Below, one piece after another: positions 26,482 to 38,363 of a DNA stretch of 64,000 nt. The notes below the pieces were generated by a model. That model did not search any database, was not told where the DNA came from, and saw only the letters and a list, made by a program, of their open reading frames with translations. This stretch comes from Adiantum capillus-veneris (Eukaryota; Streptophyta; Polypodiopsida; Polypodiales; Pteridaceae): NCBI GenBank assembly GCA_014529385.2, contig CM043956.1, forward strand, positions 65,126,620-65,190,619, read 5' to 3'. Within the stretch, counting starts at the first letter, position 1. Each line of letters opens with the position of its first letter. Position numbers and translations under genes: made by a program.

Positions 26482-27018
26482 TCCTGATGAAAATTATATT
26501 GGAAGAGTTACTGGCCCCCCAGAGTCCCTTTTAAGCATTATTTCAACAAAAAAGTCAAATTGATAGAAGAAAACTCCCTGTGTAGATTTCAGAGCCTCCG
26601 AGCCGTTTTTTGACTTTTGGAGTGCTTTTTGGTGATGAAATTTCTAGATATTGGTCTCCATAGCTTCGTGATCCCTTGGGGATCCTTGCCATATGGTTTT
26701 TGTCGACTTTGGCTTCACCGGAGCTCCATTTGGTAATTTGTCGCTCTGGAAGCACCCGTGGTTGTGTTTTCATGTTGTCGATGACTTGTGGTGGTCTACC
26801 ACCATAGGAATTGGTTGTTGATGGTCTAAGAAATCCGCTCGGGTGGCAAACGGACATGCGGTTTGGCCGCGAGAGCTATTTGACGCTTTGTGTGTCTGAT
26901 ATTGTTTCTGAAGTTTAGTGCCGCTTCGGATCATTGTATGGCCATGTGGGCTATATAGACTTGTCAAGCATGTCGAGATGCTCCTATCCATTAGTTTTGG
27001 TATCATTTGGGTACCTTT

Positions 27019-30000
27019 TCACTGATTTCCCATTTGGTGGCTGTTAGCTTTGTTGGCATCACGGATTTGCTTCCACAGGTCATCTACACCGTTACAATCC
27101 TTACCCGTTTCTTTCAATGTTTTAGGCTGGAACCTCTCACTTGCTTCATCTGTTGTGTTTGGCACTATGATAGGATCTCCCCTAGACTCAGAGGCATTCG
27201 TGAGTCTTTTCTTCGTTTCTACTTCTTTCTCTAAAGTTGGTTTGATAGGGGTTGGAGCTCGTACTTCATGCCAACTTGCAGGTTTACCAAGCGGGTTTTC
27301 TATCAGGGATTGAGTTGTTTCAATCATCTTTCGACACATTTCCAACCTCTGTTTCTCTATCTTAGCATATGGATAAGTCATCCATCTTTGCTCTTGGGTT
27401 TGGTTATTTTTGAGCCTGGCTTTGTAAGCTTTCAAAAGTGCATCTAACTGCTAATTTACCTTTTCTGCCAATGCTGATCCTCCTGATCATGCACTTTTGG
27501 GTTCTGCTATTTCCTTGGGTGCTATGGTTGCCGTTGTGTGTGAGCTTAGACTAGCTAGATCTTCTAACCGCTCTAATCTATCCTTTGTGTGTTTTAACTC
27601 CTCGGATAGAGACGTTTGCTCTCGTTCTCTCCTAGCTTTCATACGCGTCTTTCTAGCTTTCCAAGTGCTTCTCTGATGTTTCGTTTCTGAACTTGGGGCA
27701 TCGGTTTTTGGCTCTTCAATTATGGGTTCGTTCGTCATTCTTTGAGCTTGGGCTCGTGTCACTGCCTGAATAGATATTATTGTCTCGTTTTCTGACCCTC
27801 CACTAGAAGGCACTGCTTCTAGCATATTCAAGGTAGTTTTTGCTCCTTTGCTCGGGTTCTTAGGGCAATCAGGAATCAAATGGGTAACTCCACACTCGGT
27901 GCAATATGCTTGACTCTAATGATTTCATCATGAGGACAGTCTCTTAGCCAATGGTCTCCACCACACTTGTAGCAGGGTCCCTTAGGCTGTTGAGGTGCTC
28001 CTTGAGCTCCTCTTTGTTGGTATGCATGTTGCTGCCCGCCCATGCCTCCGTTGGCTATGAACAACAATGTCCGTTCATCCAAGCTATATCTTCCGTCTCC
28101 TGCTGCCTGTGTAGCTGTTGGTGGTCCTGTACTTCCTATCATGCTCCATGATTCTGGCGTTGGGGGTTCTTCTGGTGGATAATAGACAGTATTTGTAGCA
28201 TATCCGTTGGGATCTTTGTAATATTCATGCATAGACACCAAAGCTTTCTCTTCTGGTTTGGTTACTGTTGGTGTGTATCTTATGTCGACTGGTCATAATC
28301 CTGGTAGGGGTGGTTGTTTCCCCAACACTGGTTGTGGTCTTTCTACACCTGCAGGTCCTGGTAGGTTGCCTGCTTGATATCTAGGCATCGTTGGAAGTTG
28401 AGGAGATGCTACCTGAGCTTGGGGAGCATAAGGTTGTTCTCTCACATACCCCTTGTTATAATAACATTCTTCCGTCCCATGGTTTGTCCATTTTTGTTCA
28501 ATAGCACACCACTTGGGCTATTTAGCCTGATGTTTCACGTACAGGTTAATCTTTTTTAGCACTTCCTCTACAAGTTGCTCCTGACTTACAGCTACTTCTC
28601 CTTTCGGAGTTGTCTTAGAGGACTTGCTTCCACTTTATTGTGAGGATGAATTGTCGTCAAGATCCTTGAATTTGCCTTCTTTGTAGACAATGCAATTGTC
28701 TACAAGGTAAAGAGATTCCTTAGTTAACTCATTTAACGTCGTGCTCCTCTTCATATGTATGTCCTTCTGGAGATCTGCATTCTTCAGTCCTTGAATAAAT
28801 ATAAGCGTAAGTCTGGAATGAGTTGGCAGTTCTTCCACAGGACAGAACTTAACATATCTTTTTAGCCGTAGAGCTGCCTTTCGCACAGATTCCCCATCTT
28901 TCTATTTGAATTTATGGATTTGTGAGACTGTATTATGAGCTATTCCCCTTTGTGAGAATTCCTCAATAAACTCGTCAAACACCTCCTCCATAGATTCAAA
29001 GTCTCTTCGCTCCACAGAGTCAAACCAAGTAGCAGCATCATCCTCTAGTGTTAGTCCAAACCCTGCAAATTGGGTAGGGAAGTCTAACACCTCTTCAACT
29101 CTAATTACACGCACAAAGGCTGCTACATGATCCTTAGGATCTCTGTTTCCTGTGTATTTCTTGTTTACCCATTTTTGCACTTGAGAAGGTCTAATTCTAT
29201 GATGGTCTAGAAATGTCATCATTGGATCTCCTCGTCCTAATTGATATATCTCCTCTGGCCTTTGGTAGTGGGCAGGTTCCTCTCCCAATGGTGCTCCTAA
29301 GCCATAATTTCTTATGGTTCTTGCAAGAGATGGTTCATCTCTTCGAACTCGCTCTATGGGTGGTCTTCTAGGCTCTGAGTTTTTGGCTTACTCTCGCCCT
29401 GATACCTTGAATAGAGTGGTGGTTCTTGTAAATCCCTTAGCCCTCGTGTGGCTTGATAACCATCTCGGTTTAGGTCCTGTTCTAATGTTGCACTCTATTG
29501 AATCCATGTCTGCAATGATGGTTGGGTTACTGGCTGGTTCTGGTAGTTGAACATCTGTTGTCGGGTAGAATGTGAGGTCGTGTCATAATCTTCTGAAAAG
29601 AGATTTGTGGATTTGCTAGGGGTGTAGGTGGCTCTTGGCACTTCTTCTAGGGCATATGTTGATGCTCCTGGAACTGTTGCCTTTCCTACCTCCTCTGGGA
29701 GAATACATGTGTATTCTCGCCCGTACCTGTCAACAAAAACGATATCCCTCCCCATAGCCATTTCATAAGAGAATAAGTAAAGAACCTTGTCTTTGCTTAA
29801 TTTGTTTGGATAGGGTTCTTTGCAACGAAAGTAAGAGACTATTCCCTCGCTCTCATGCTTGTAAATCCCCACATTCTCATTATAGGTCAAGGTGGTACCA
29901 AACGTACTGTACGTGGCGTATATGTACGTACTGTACGTTGTTCCATACAGGAAAATTTTTCACGTACGTAAAAATACGTACTTTTGTAAAAAAACCGCAA

Positions 30001-30858
30001 AGTACTAAATTTTCTAGGACATTTCCAATAAAAAACAAGAGAGAAGCCAACAACTTATAGAGACATTCAAAGACATGTTTTACAAGACAACCATGTACTG
30101 TGTAACTATTGCAAGAGATTTGGATTTTTATTTTAAATCAGCACTGTACGGGCTTCCCACACCCAAAAAGAAAAAAGACGTACGGATCGTTCCGTACGGT
30201 ATTGATCCGTACATAATGTCCGTACGGAACGGAACGGATCAGTACGTACGTTTTGATCCAACCTTGTTATAGGTTGAGACCCTGGTTGTTTTCTTATCAT
30301 ACATAAAAAGTGCTCCAGGTTGATCAATGTTTGGAGGTGGTTCTTGAGTTTCTGAAACCATTTTTCCTTTGGCCACGTTATCTCCATATCTATTGTAATC
30401 CTCAGGGTTACTGACTATCAGATAGTGGTTCCCCTTTTCGTCTCGGAATCTATCTCCATCATCATAGACTCAAATTATCTCCAATCTCTGAGCAGGCCTT
30501 TCTTCAATACAAATACACTTGCATCCTCGAAGTCAGAATAAACTAGGGCTCCCCTCGAGTTTGTTCCTTCTAAGAAGATCGTAGTGAACTTGGAATCTTT
30601 CAAAGGATTTAGGGAGGTGCTTCCTCCTGGCATTGGTCCGTCATAGGTGAAACCTCCTGGCTGTTGACTACCCATCATGAAGAAGGATTTGTTTGATGAA
30701 GTGTCAGTATCACTACCCTCCCCAATAATCGGTGCTAGTGGATCTAGCCTTGCCTGGGTTACACTCTCCTCGGTGGACACTAAGCTACCTTGATCACCTG
30801 CCACCTTTTGGTCTCTAAAAATGTATCTTCCTGATCTTAAATTCATCAAACATAGCAA
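27019..30858 (-). pseudogene. Gag polyprotein of family-1 element (decayed)
   Basis: Starts with MNLRSGR, a common gypsy gag start. A Retrotrans_gag-like domain lies at about 29288-28635 (PKDHVAAFVRVI, DDAATWFDS, FSQRG, HSRLTLIFIQGL). Two zinc knuckles follow: CYKCGGDHWLRDC near 27960 and CTECGVTHLIPDC near 27870. Gag normally forms the particle and binds RNA. The frame is broken by stops (about 29495, 28890, 28634) and by a 379-bp MITE at 29888-30266. Past the knuckles a basic/helical tail runs to about 27019 with no protease active site. Confidence 0.65.
29888..30266. mobile_element. hAT-like MITE inserted in gag
   Basis: Flanked by an exact 8-bp direct repeat TTATAGGT (29880-29887 and 30267-30274), the duplication size of hAT transposons. 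Terminal inverted repeats begin CAAGGTGGTACCAAACGTAC on the left and CAAGGTTGGATCAAAACGTA in the reverse of the right end. The interior is rich in GTACGTAC/TCCGTACGG palindromes and has no transposase ORF. It is therefore a non-autonomous element moved by a hAT transposase encoded elsewhere. Confidence 0.8.
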
Positions 30859-31266
30859 TGCAACTTACACAGATCCAACCACTCACTTGGCAAAGGATCA
30901 ATTTCCACACAACTTCTCGCTTTGTCGTTGAATATATCTGTACACAAGCGTTTAATTTCGGCAATTGAATCAAAGCATTTAACAGCTAGAGGTGGTTTTA
31001 GTAATGATTGGTATAACTGGAGAGCTAACCTCAACTACTACTGTATTTTATACACTTTTGATGTTCTGGATTAGGTCTACTAATCTGGAACTATACTTCC
31101 CTCGTATGTTGGTCAATTTACCTGAAAAGTCTGAATTCAGTCTTTGCTCCATCAAAAGGTCAAACAAGGTCCAAATTCACTTCTGAAAGAATTTCTGGAA
31201 CCCTCAAGTCAAATGGAACATCACTGTATGCCCTCAGTCAAATTTTCTCTTTCCTAAGCCCCAGTA

Positions 31267-32142
31267 GACATCCTACGCGTAGGATGTCTCCTGCTCTGTT
31301 TGCCTGGATTTTTGCACTATAGATTCCCCTTGATGTGCTGAGTCCACAACTGTTTTTACTTTTTGATTTGAACACCTATAAGCTGGTCAATGGATCAGAA
31401 ATATGATTCGACAGCCCGATGTTGGTGTGATGTTGGTCTGATCAGTCAAATCACCTCCAATTTGGACCAAAATTGACTAGGAGGCTTGCCTCAGGCTATA
31501 CAACACCCTGCTATGCCTACACTCGGTTTCTGGCTTCAATTTCATGCATTAGACATTCTACGCGTAGCATGTCTAACTGATCAAAATGGCTTCAAATGCA
31601 AAGAATAGACTCCTCTTAAGGTGCTGAACACTTTGGTATGCTCAATTCTGAGTTTGGAGTGCCAGATCACCCAAAACACATCCTACGCGTAGGATGTCTT
31701 TTTGGCCTGTTTGACCCCAGACTTGACCCACAACTTCCCCTTGATGTCAGCAACCCAATGCCATGCTTAGATTCTGGTTTGGATTTCAAAAGATCCCAAT
31801 TTTAGCTGTTCCAGTCCTTTTCAATAAAAAATGCTAAAGTCTGCTTAGAACCTAATTTTGTCACCCAATTGAGTTGGAACTTCTCTCAGTCACTCAATAA
31901 ATCATGCAGATCATGCCCATGTAGTCATCCTATGGTTTTGGTCTCAAAATAATGCCTTGGCACAATTTGGGTAGGATGTCTGGCAATTTCTGCCTATCTG
32001 GCCTTATCCTGTCAAGATATGGTCAAATTTCCACTTTCCAGGTGAAAATAGGGTAAAAACCTACCTTCTGAACACACTGGTCAACTCAAAATTTCCAAAT
32101 TTCCACCAGATTAGCCTGTAGACATCCTACACGTAGGATGTC
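31267..32142 (-). repeat. Leader palindrome array of family-1 element
   Basis: Palindromes at 31267-31288 (perfect), 31552-31573, 31677-31698, 32121-32142, and a half copy at 31971-31980. The series 31267, 31552, 32121 fits a 285-bp period with one unit missing; 31677 and 31959 form a second phase 282 bp apart. It lies between the PBS and the gag start on the minus strand. Confidence 0.75.
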
Positions 32143-32661
32143 TCCTGGCTTAAAATGTGATTTTTTTCTGACAGAAATGCTATTGATGCTCTGCAGCTCT
32201 ATCAGAAACACTCACAGCAACTTTTGAACTTCACTTCAGCTTTCAAACACTCTTTTGCATCTTTTACAACCTTGTGATGAACTTTACAGCAAGTATAACA
32301 TGCATGAAGTGCTCTAGATCATAAATCATGATGTCCTACTTACCCTACTCCTACTCATCATGTGAAATGGTGATAATGGTGTTTTGGTTGCCTTATGGCC
32401 TCTCCGGACTCTCAAGCTCTCCTTTCACTGCTTCTACCACTCCAACTCCTACTCACCAACTCAACTAATACCTAAAACTATCTCAGTCTACCTAAGTCTA
32501 CCTAAGTCGAAGGATGTAGGCCAGACACACGCTCCCTAGACTCCCTCTAAGACCTCGAGATTCCTCCACCTTTGATCCTATCTAAATGTAAAACGAGACT
32601 CTGGCAAGCCAAAGAATCCCTATCCTCAAGGACTAGTCTCGGTCACCTACCTAGGGTTTTC

Positions 32662-32680
32662 GTCCCCGGCAGCGGCGCCA
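32662..32680 (-). other. Primer-binding site of family-1 element (tRNA-Asp type)
   Basis: On the minus strand the sequence one base after the LTR end reads TGGCGCCGCTGCCGGGGAC. This is the Athila-type PBS complementary to tRNA-Asp except for one base (GCTGCC for GTTGCC). It fixes the LTR boundary at 32682. Confidence 0.75.
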
Positions 32681-32681
32681 A

Positions 32682-33612
32682 TGTTGGCGGATACGCCGCG
32701 ACGGACGTCAGCACAGCGAGAACTCACCTAACAAGATCTGTCAGCTAAGGACAAAGCTCAATCTGCAGGCACGTGGAAGCAAGCATAGGGTGTCAATCTA
32801 CACTCGACCGACTCTCGACTAATTCTTACAGAGGTCTCTACCCAATGTCTAAGCTACAATCTTCAGGAGTGCATAAGAAGAGGTTTCCTACAACGCTTTC
32901 TAGAGCCAAATACCCATCAAACGGTCTCGAAACGTCGTAGAACTTGAAGGAGACCCTACTAACACCAATAGGTCACTCTCCCTAAGGTCCATGAACCAAA
33001 ATCCCAACCCAAAACACCTGATGAAAAATCACCTAGGATGTCTGGCCGAAATTTGCAGATCATCGTTTCCAAAAGCTAAAGTGCCTAATGTGTAGCTCTA
33101 CTCATTGCGAACGCGTGGATATGCTACAATGCAAAAATGGACAACGTATGCTCACCGAATCACCACATGAAGCTCGTAGGTCGAGCTTGCAAAACCGGAC
33201 CGTACGCCCGCAATGTAGGTATCGGTGCGTAGCTCTCATCAGGGGCAACACACTGCACTTCTCCGCACTCGATTCCGACCACCGGTGCTCGCGTAGCGTC
33301 AAGATGAAACTCTCCCTCTCTCTCGTACACAGTACGCTCACTCACAGACAATACTCTCTTTTTTTAAAATGACAAAAGGTTTTTCATTAAGGTCAAAAAG
33401 TGGTATAAATACCTTACAATCTCAAACCCTAATGTTCCAATTTTAACCATCTACTCAATCTAAATGTCAAAACTGGGATACAATCTGGAAACTTCTGTCA
33501 GCCCCAATATTTACAAAGGTGAAAAGTCGGGTTTTCTCAATAAATGAATAATTACAAAAAATAATAATCTGCTGAGCAGTCATTTTCTGTAGGGTGTGTC
33601 CAGCTTCTAACA
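32682..33612 (-). repeat. 5' LTR of family-1 element (copy 2)
   Basis: 931 bp, starting TGTTAGAAGCTGG at 33612 and ending CCGCCAACA at 32682 on the minus strand. It is the same length as the LTR at 4198-5128. It contains a half palindrome CCTAGGATGTC at 33032-33042, at the position equivalent to the partial copy in the other LTR. A TATA-like GGTATTTATACC lies near 33401-33412 (reverse strand). Confidence 0.8.
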
Positions 33613-33917
33613 CTTACCTCGTCCTTGACAGAGTAGCTAGTGTGATAGAAAAAGCGTATACAATGATGGGTGTTGTATATCCATCGTACTAGTATGTCAT
33701 GCATACATATCAAAAAAATGAAAAGTCGGGTTTTCTCAATAAATGAATAATTACAAAAAATAATAATCTGCTGAGCAGTCATTTTCTGTAGGGTGTGTCC
33801 AGCTTCTAACACTTACCTCGTCCTTGACAGAGTAGCTAGTGTGATAGAAAAAGTGTATACAATGATGGGTGTTGTATATCCATCGTACTAGTATGTCATG
33901 CATACATATCAAAAAAA
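33520..33917. repeat. 199-bp tandem duplication across the LTR/flank junction
   Basis: Units 33520-33718 and 33719-33917 differ at one visible base (AAGCGTATAC versus AAGTGTATAC). Each contains the first ~93 bp of the LTR plus ~106 bp of outside flank. The duplication therefore happened after the element inserted. Confidence 0.85.
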
Positions 33918-35494
33918 TGGAATGATAAGCCCTTGGCTTCAATGACAGTCTCAACCATGTGAGCCGTTGGTATACGTGCCTTGCACAATTACAATGGCAT
34001 GGATACATCACAGTGTGCCATTGCGTAATCTATGAGCTTATAGCCACATAGTGCCAAAGAGTTGTGCCACTATCATTGATCTTAAGTCAATCGATAATAC
34101 CTTCGCACATAAGACAACCCGTACTTCACATGAAGTTGAGCAAAGCACTTTGCTTTGCACAACGGCTTCTTATGGAGTCTGTCCAAGCACTTTGCTTTGC
34201 ACAACATAGAGATCTTTTCCAAAATTAAAAATGTAAAATATAGAAGAAAACAAATATAGCTTGAAATTTACTAACCTTCTTGCTCTCTTGTGGCTAGGTT
34301 TTTGGTAGTTTTCTCAAATCTTGTTCGTAGCCATATATGCGAAGAGAGCTATTGGATGTCCCGTACATGCCTTCTTGGCTTGGTTTAGTTCAATCTCTAT
34401 TGAGAAAACTTGCAGACATGCTGCAAAGACTGCCAAGTTCGTATGCTGATAGCATATTCCGAACTTCGAAAACTGCTATGCACTATGTCGTAGAGTGAAG
34501 CCTTGCTTCCTAGAAGTCTATGAGTAAGATGAGATAGAACTAATACTAAATGCTCATAGCAAAAAGGTACGCATGTTGACACACATGTGTCCAAGTAGAG
34601 AAGAATCAATTTGGTCAAAATTTTGTAGAGAATCGTTCTTGCTGAATCGTGCAGCTTATTGAGAAGCATAATTTAGCCCAACTTCATTGATAGAGATAGC
34701 AGCTACAGGCTATCTATCAAGTATCAACTATTTCCAAATATTGCTTGATCAAAGAAACAACTTAACATAGTTATTAACTACCCTTGGCCGTGAAAGTCAT
34801 AGCAGCCTATAGTATGGGTGCTTACTTGAGATTTATCTCATAGCTATGGACTTAGCATGTCCTCTGCGGCGGCGATAGATGCAGGGGCATGATCATGCAC
34901 CCAATACATATATAGATTGGGATTCATGTCCCTGGTAGTTTTGTTGTCTTGAGCCTTGCTCCCTGGGTAATACATGATTGAGGTACCCCTTTTAGAATCG
35001 ACCTTTTCGACATGGCCTATGTTACTTGTACTGCAAGGCACCCTTGCCTTGTTGGAGCACCATAAAATCCCTTGTATGGGTTATCTTTATTGGAGCCTTG
35101 ATTCTTAGGAAAAATTGTGGTAACGACCATCTAAATCGGACGGAATGAACATGCCATAATCATACTTGACCCCTAGGTAATCTCTCAAGGAACCATGGCC
35201 AAGATTAAAATAATGACATGCTCCTGCAATCCAAGCATATACATAAATCTGTGAAAACTACAAGAAGGTGAATCTCAAACCTTATAATCCGCCCGTGTTA
35301 GAATATTTGACAAAAGACCTTGCATGCAATGCCCTTATTGACAAAAATTTTCATGGCTTCTTAACGGTGCTTGATCTCTTGAAATGCTATTGGATGCACC
35401 ATGAAGCATCTCCCATATACCCAAAAACCTTCAACATGTACTGAACTCCGTTAGAAATCCTTGAATCTATGACCTTGTCATGCATGGTGCTCAT
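33918..35494 (-). repeat. Unclassified interspersed repeat, copy B
   Basis: Second copy of the repeat at 8691-10130. AAGCACTTTGCTTTGCA recurs at about 34146 and 34184 as at about 8732. The minus-strand ORF 34397-34669 has a GTTAGT donor-like site beyond it (about 34275), paralleled in copy A (about 8819). No known protein family was recognised. Homology with copy A continues to about 35590, overlapping the end of the neighbouring ORF2 relic. Confidence 0.45.
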
Positions 35495-36460
35495 TCAAAT
35501 TTTCGTAAGTATAAAAAATTGATGGCTTGTCGAATATGTGTCATAATCGTGCTGAGATGCGGCACCTTGCCGTGCTTGATGAAGATTGTGATCGACCATA
35601 CTTGATGGAAGAAACATACATTTGGCGTAGAAGCCGTAAAGGACTTCTTTTGAAGGTTGTCCACTCAAATTGTAGCATAGATCTTTGTTGCCTTCCAGAA
35701 AAGACATCCATGGTGCCCCGGCTCGTTCAGGCTCATGAAATATTTGAATGCATGTAAGCAGCTTTCTGCAGATTTTACAAAGCATTGTACATGAGAGCTC
35801 TTGAAGAAGTTCATGGCGCTCGTTAGGGTCTTCACCATGTATTCTTTCGTTGCTGGTCCCTACTCTGGAGCTGGTAGTCTTGGGTAATCTAGCCATGTTG
35901 GCCTGTTATTCTTCAATGCAATTTGTGCCTGCCATGTTCTTACCCTTGGTACAAGACATAACGTAGGGTCCTTCTGTATGGCTGCAGGTTCTCTTGTGAA
36001 CAGAATTAGGTATCTAGAGTTCATGTTCAACCAGTTCTTTCTCTATTTGGGGTGGATATCATCTAAGCCTTCTACCTGCATATCCTTGTAAAGTCTGTCC
36101 TTAACCTGCAATAGATCCACCTTTATCAATGGGTAGGACAGTGATTGTTGATGCCATTGAGCATTGATTTGGTTGGGATTGAGCTAAGTTACATTTACTG
36201 AATGGAGACCTTTCAACTCCCAATCCATTGTTTCTTTCCATTCAGCATCTGCTTCTTGGACAATATGCTCTTTCAGTGCATCTTCCTCAGCTTTAGAAAG
36301 CTGGGCCATTGGCATTTTATCGGCTTCAATGATTGGTAATTGAAACTCTGATTCTCTTGCTAGCCCTTCTGACGGTTGTGTTTCCATATCAGCAAAAGAG
36401 ACTTATGGTAGAGGTTCCTTCCTCCTCCGTGAGTTTTTGTATGTCCCTGTTGTTGAGATG
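35495..36460 (-). pseudogene. C-terminal part of a diverged ORF2-type retroelement protein
   Basis: Minus-strand pieces match the C-terminal half of the family-1 ORF2: EYMVKTLTSAMN, CFVKSAESC or CKICRKLLTC, and NLSGQPSKEVLYGFYAKCMFLP against DMSGQPSKEVIHALYQRIMFLP. The upstream piece at 36184-36387 is Glu-rich like the segment before this domain in copies 1 and 2. Several stops interrupt it. Its N-terminal half appears to be the minus-strand relic at 55388-57613, displaced by nested copia insertions. Confidence 0.55.
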
Positions 36461-36628
36461 CTGAGGTCTTCACTAAGGATTATCGTATGATGTCACGTGA
36501 GTGTACAATAGGGGGGGTTTATAAGGCCAAAAAGGTAGATTTTACAAAGGAGGATCCCAAATATAGGGGGTAAAATGGTAGTTTTGGTGCAGGTGACGTC
36601 TTCCTAGTACTACTAGTGAATCCCCAGG

Positions 36629-36719
36629 GTTGAGATAGGCACGTCCTTCTTCAGCGACTATGGAAAATACCTCTACATGTGCATACCTTTTGCTATTGAC
36701 ATTTAGCCTATGAGTTGTA
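36629..36719 (+). repeat. Start of 5' LTR of copia-B (interrupted)
   Basis: Matches the first ~92 bp of the LTR at 55068-55387 (TTGAGATAGG...GAGTTGTA), then is interrupted by copia-A. The LTR resumes at 52776 after the target duplication. The first two bases differ from the TG of the other LTR. Confidence 0.65.
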
Positions 36720-37162
36720 TGTTATAGAATTGATATTTTATTATTTATTGCAGTTGACGGGTGGAAAAGACTAGACCCAGTTTGGCCTATGCGAATGGAT
36801 ATGTATATCATGTACATTTTATTATTCAAGTGCTCTTTTATGAGCTTTGGCCATTTATGACCGGCCGGCCAGTTTGTAACCAATTTGACCATTCAAGAAA
36901 TCTATATAACAAATACGTGCAAGAGGGAAATGGTTCTTCTCCCCTCTGCCCTCTTCTCTCTCGCCGTGCTAGCGTAGCACTCCGCTCTAGGAGGTGCGCT
37001 TGCACGTGCTCTCTCGTTCTATCACGCTCTCTTTCTCTCTCTGCTTGTGTACAACGTGGATTAGGCGTCGTGTGATTCGAGGTATGTAGATTTAGTTGTT
37101 TATGTCTCGCTATGTGGTATTTTCGAGTATTTTGCAGGGCAGCGAGACTTCCGACTGTAGCA
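36720..37162 (+). repeat. 5' LTR of copia-A
   Basis: Starts TGTTATAGAATTG, ends CTGTAGCA, and is followed by the copia PBS. It matches 52291-52775, which carries an extra ~41-bp segment. A TATA-like TATATAAC lies at about 36903. Preceded by target duplication TTGTA (36715-36719). Confidence 0.8.
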
Positions 37163-37163
37163 G

Positions 37164-37176
37164 TGGTATCAGAGCC
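37164..37176 (+). other. Primer-binding site of copia-A (initiator tRNA-Met)
   Basis: TGGTATCAGAGCC, the standard Ty1/copia PBS, one base after the LTR end at 37162. It defines the element as copia-type although coding domains are lost. Confidence 0.8.
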
Positions 37177-38137
37177 CAGGATACGCTCCAAAGATTAAGG
37201 ATCTCAATAATCAAAAGCTAAGCAAATCAATTTTTTTAATTATCTATTTATTCTACTTACATATGTTTACGATTCATTGAACTGTGATTGTACATGCTCA
37301 CTATTAACTTTATTGATTAGAGCCAGTATGAAAATTAGAGTATTCATGTTAATGAAGCATATGAAGCATCTGATGTTGAAAGTAGTTCGTGTTATGACTT
37401 CTACAAATTTTAGAGAAAATTAATCAGCTGAAGATGTACAATATAGAAAGGTAGATGTATATAGTCCTTGTTTGGGATTTGTAGAAGAAGAAGAAGGTAG
37501 TAGAGAGATTTTAGCAAAATCTGAGTAATTCGAAGAGACCTTAAGAAAATTGAGTTCAAGGGCTTGAGGAAGTTTGAGAGAATGGATTGATGACCACTTA
37601 GATTGAAAACTTTTGAGCCGGCTTTGGCATCAAATCATAGCGGGAACCAACCCCGACATAGGGTCAACAATTCAAACCTGCAAAATAAATAAATAAATAC
37701 ATTAATCAATTAAGTCTACTGCTCTCGACAACAAAAGATATCGTGGATTTGCTACATGTGCTCGAAATTGGCAGCATGCCCCAACCTCCCTTCTCTGTGC
37801 GCATCATCATCGTCATCATGTCACCATAAAGGCCAGGGCAGATTTGGCGTGTGCTAAGGCATTAAGTAGGCGAAAGCATGGTAGTGCAGGCATTGATAGG
37901 CAGCGTTGCATCAGTTTCTCGTGACAACCTCGCTACCCCTTGCCCGATAGGATGTGTCCATTGACGCCAACAAAATCTCATGCACAACTAGGTGCGTAGA
38001 CCACTAGATGCCATGCAAAAAACTGAGCAAGGAGCGGCCGAACGTGCAGTCCAACACTTGCTTATCACCTCAGCATCTCTCCCTCTTTGCCGAATAGTGG
38101 CGTTAACCACCCTCAGTTAGCCATGCAATTCTGGATT

Positions 38138-38198
<61 letters not shown>

Positions 38199-38293
38199 AC
38201 GGCCGTCAACCTCTCTCTCTCTCCCTCTCTCTATCAACCAACTTTTCAGTCGACCCTTTTTCTCTCAGCCAACCACTGGTGCACAACCTCGAC

Positions 38294-38363
<70 letters not shown>

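Larger units (their letters stand above)
21630..33612 (-). mobile_element. Family-1 LTR retrotransposon, non-autonomous, pol-less (copy 2)
   Basis: Order on the minus strand: 5' LTR (33612-32682), PBS (32680-32662), leader with palindromic array (about 32142-31267), gag (about 30858-27019), second palindromic array (26481-25607), ORF2 (25438-22027), purine tract and truncated 3' LTR. The only gap between gag and ORF2 is about 1.5 kb and holds no protease, reverse transcriptase, RNase H or integrase motif. The tRNA-Asp-type PBS suits the Athila branch of Ty3/gypsy. Mobilisation would need enzymes from another element. Confidence 0.65.
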
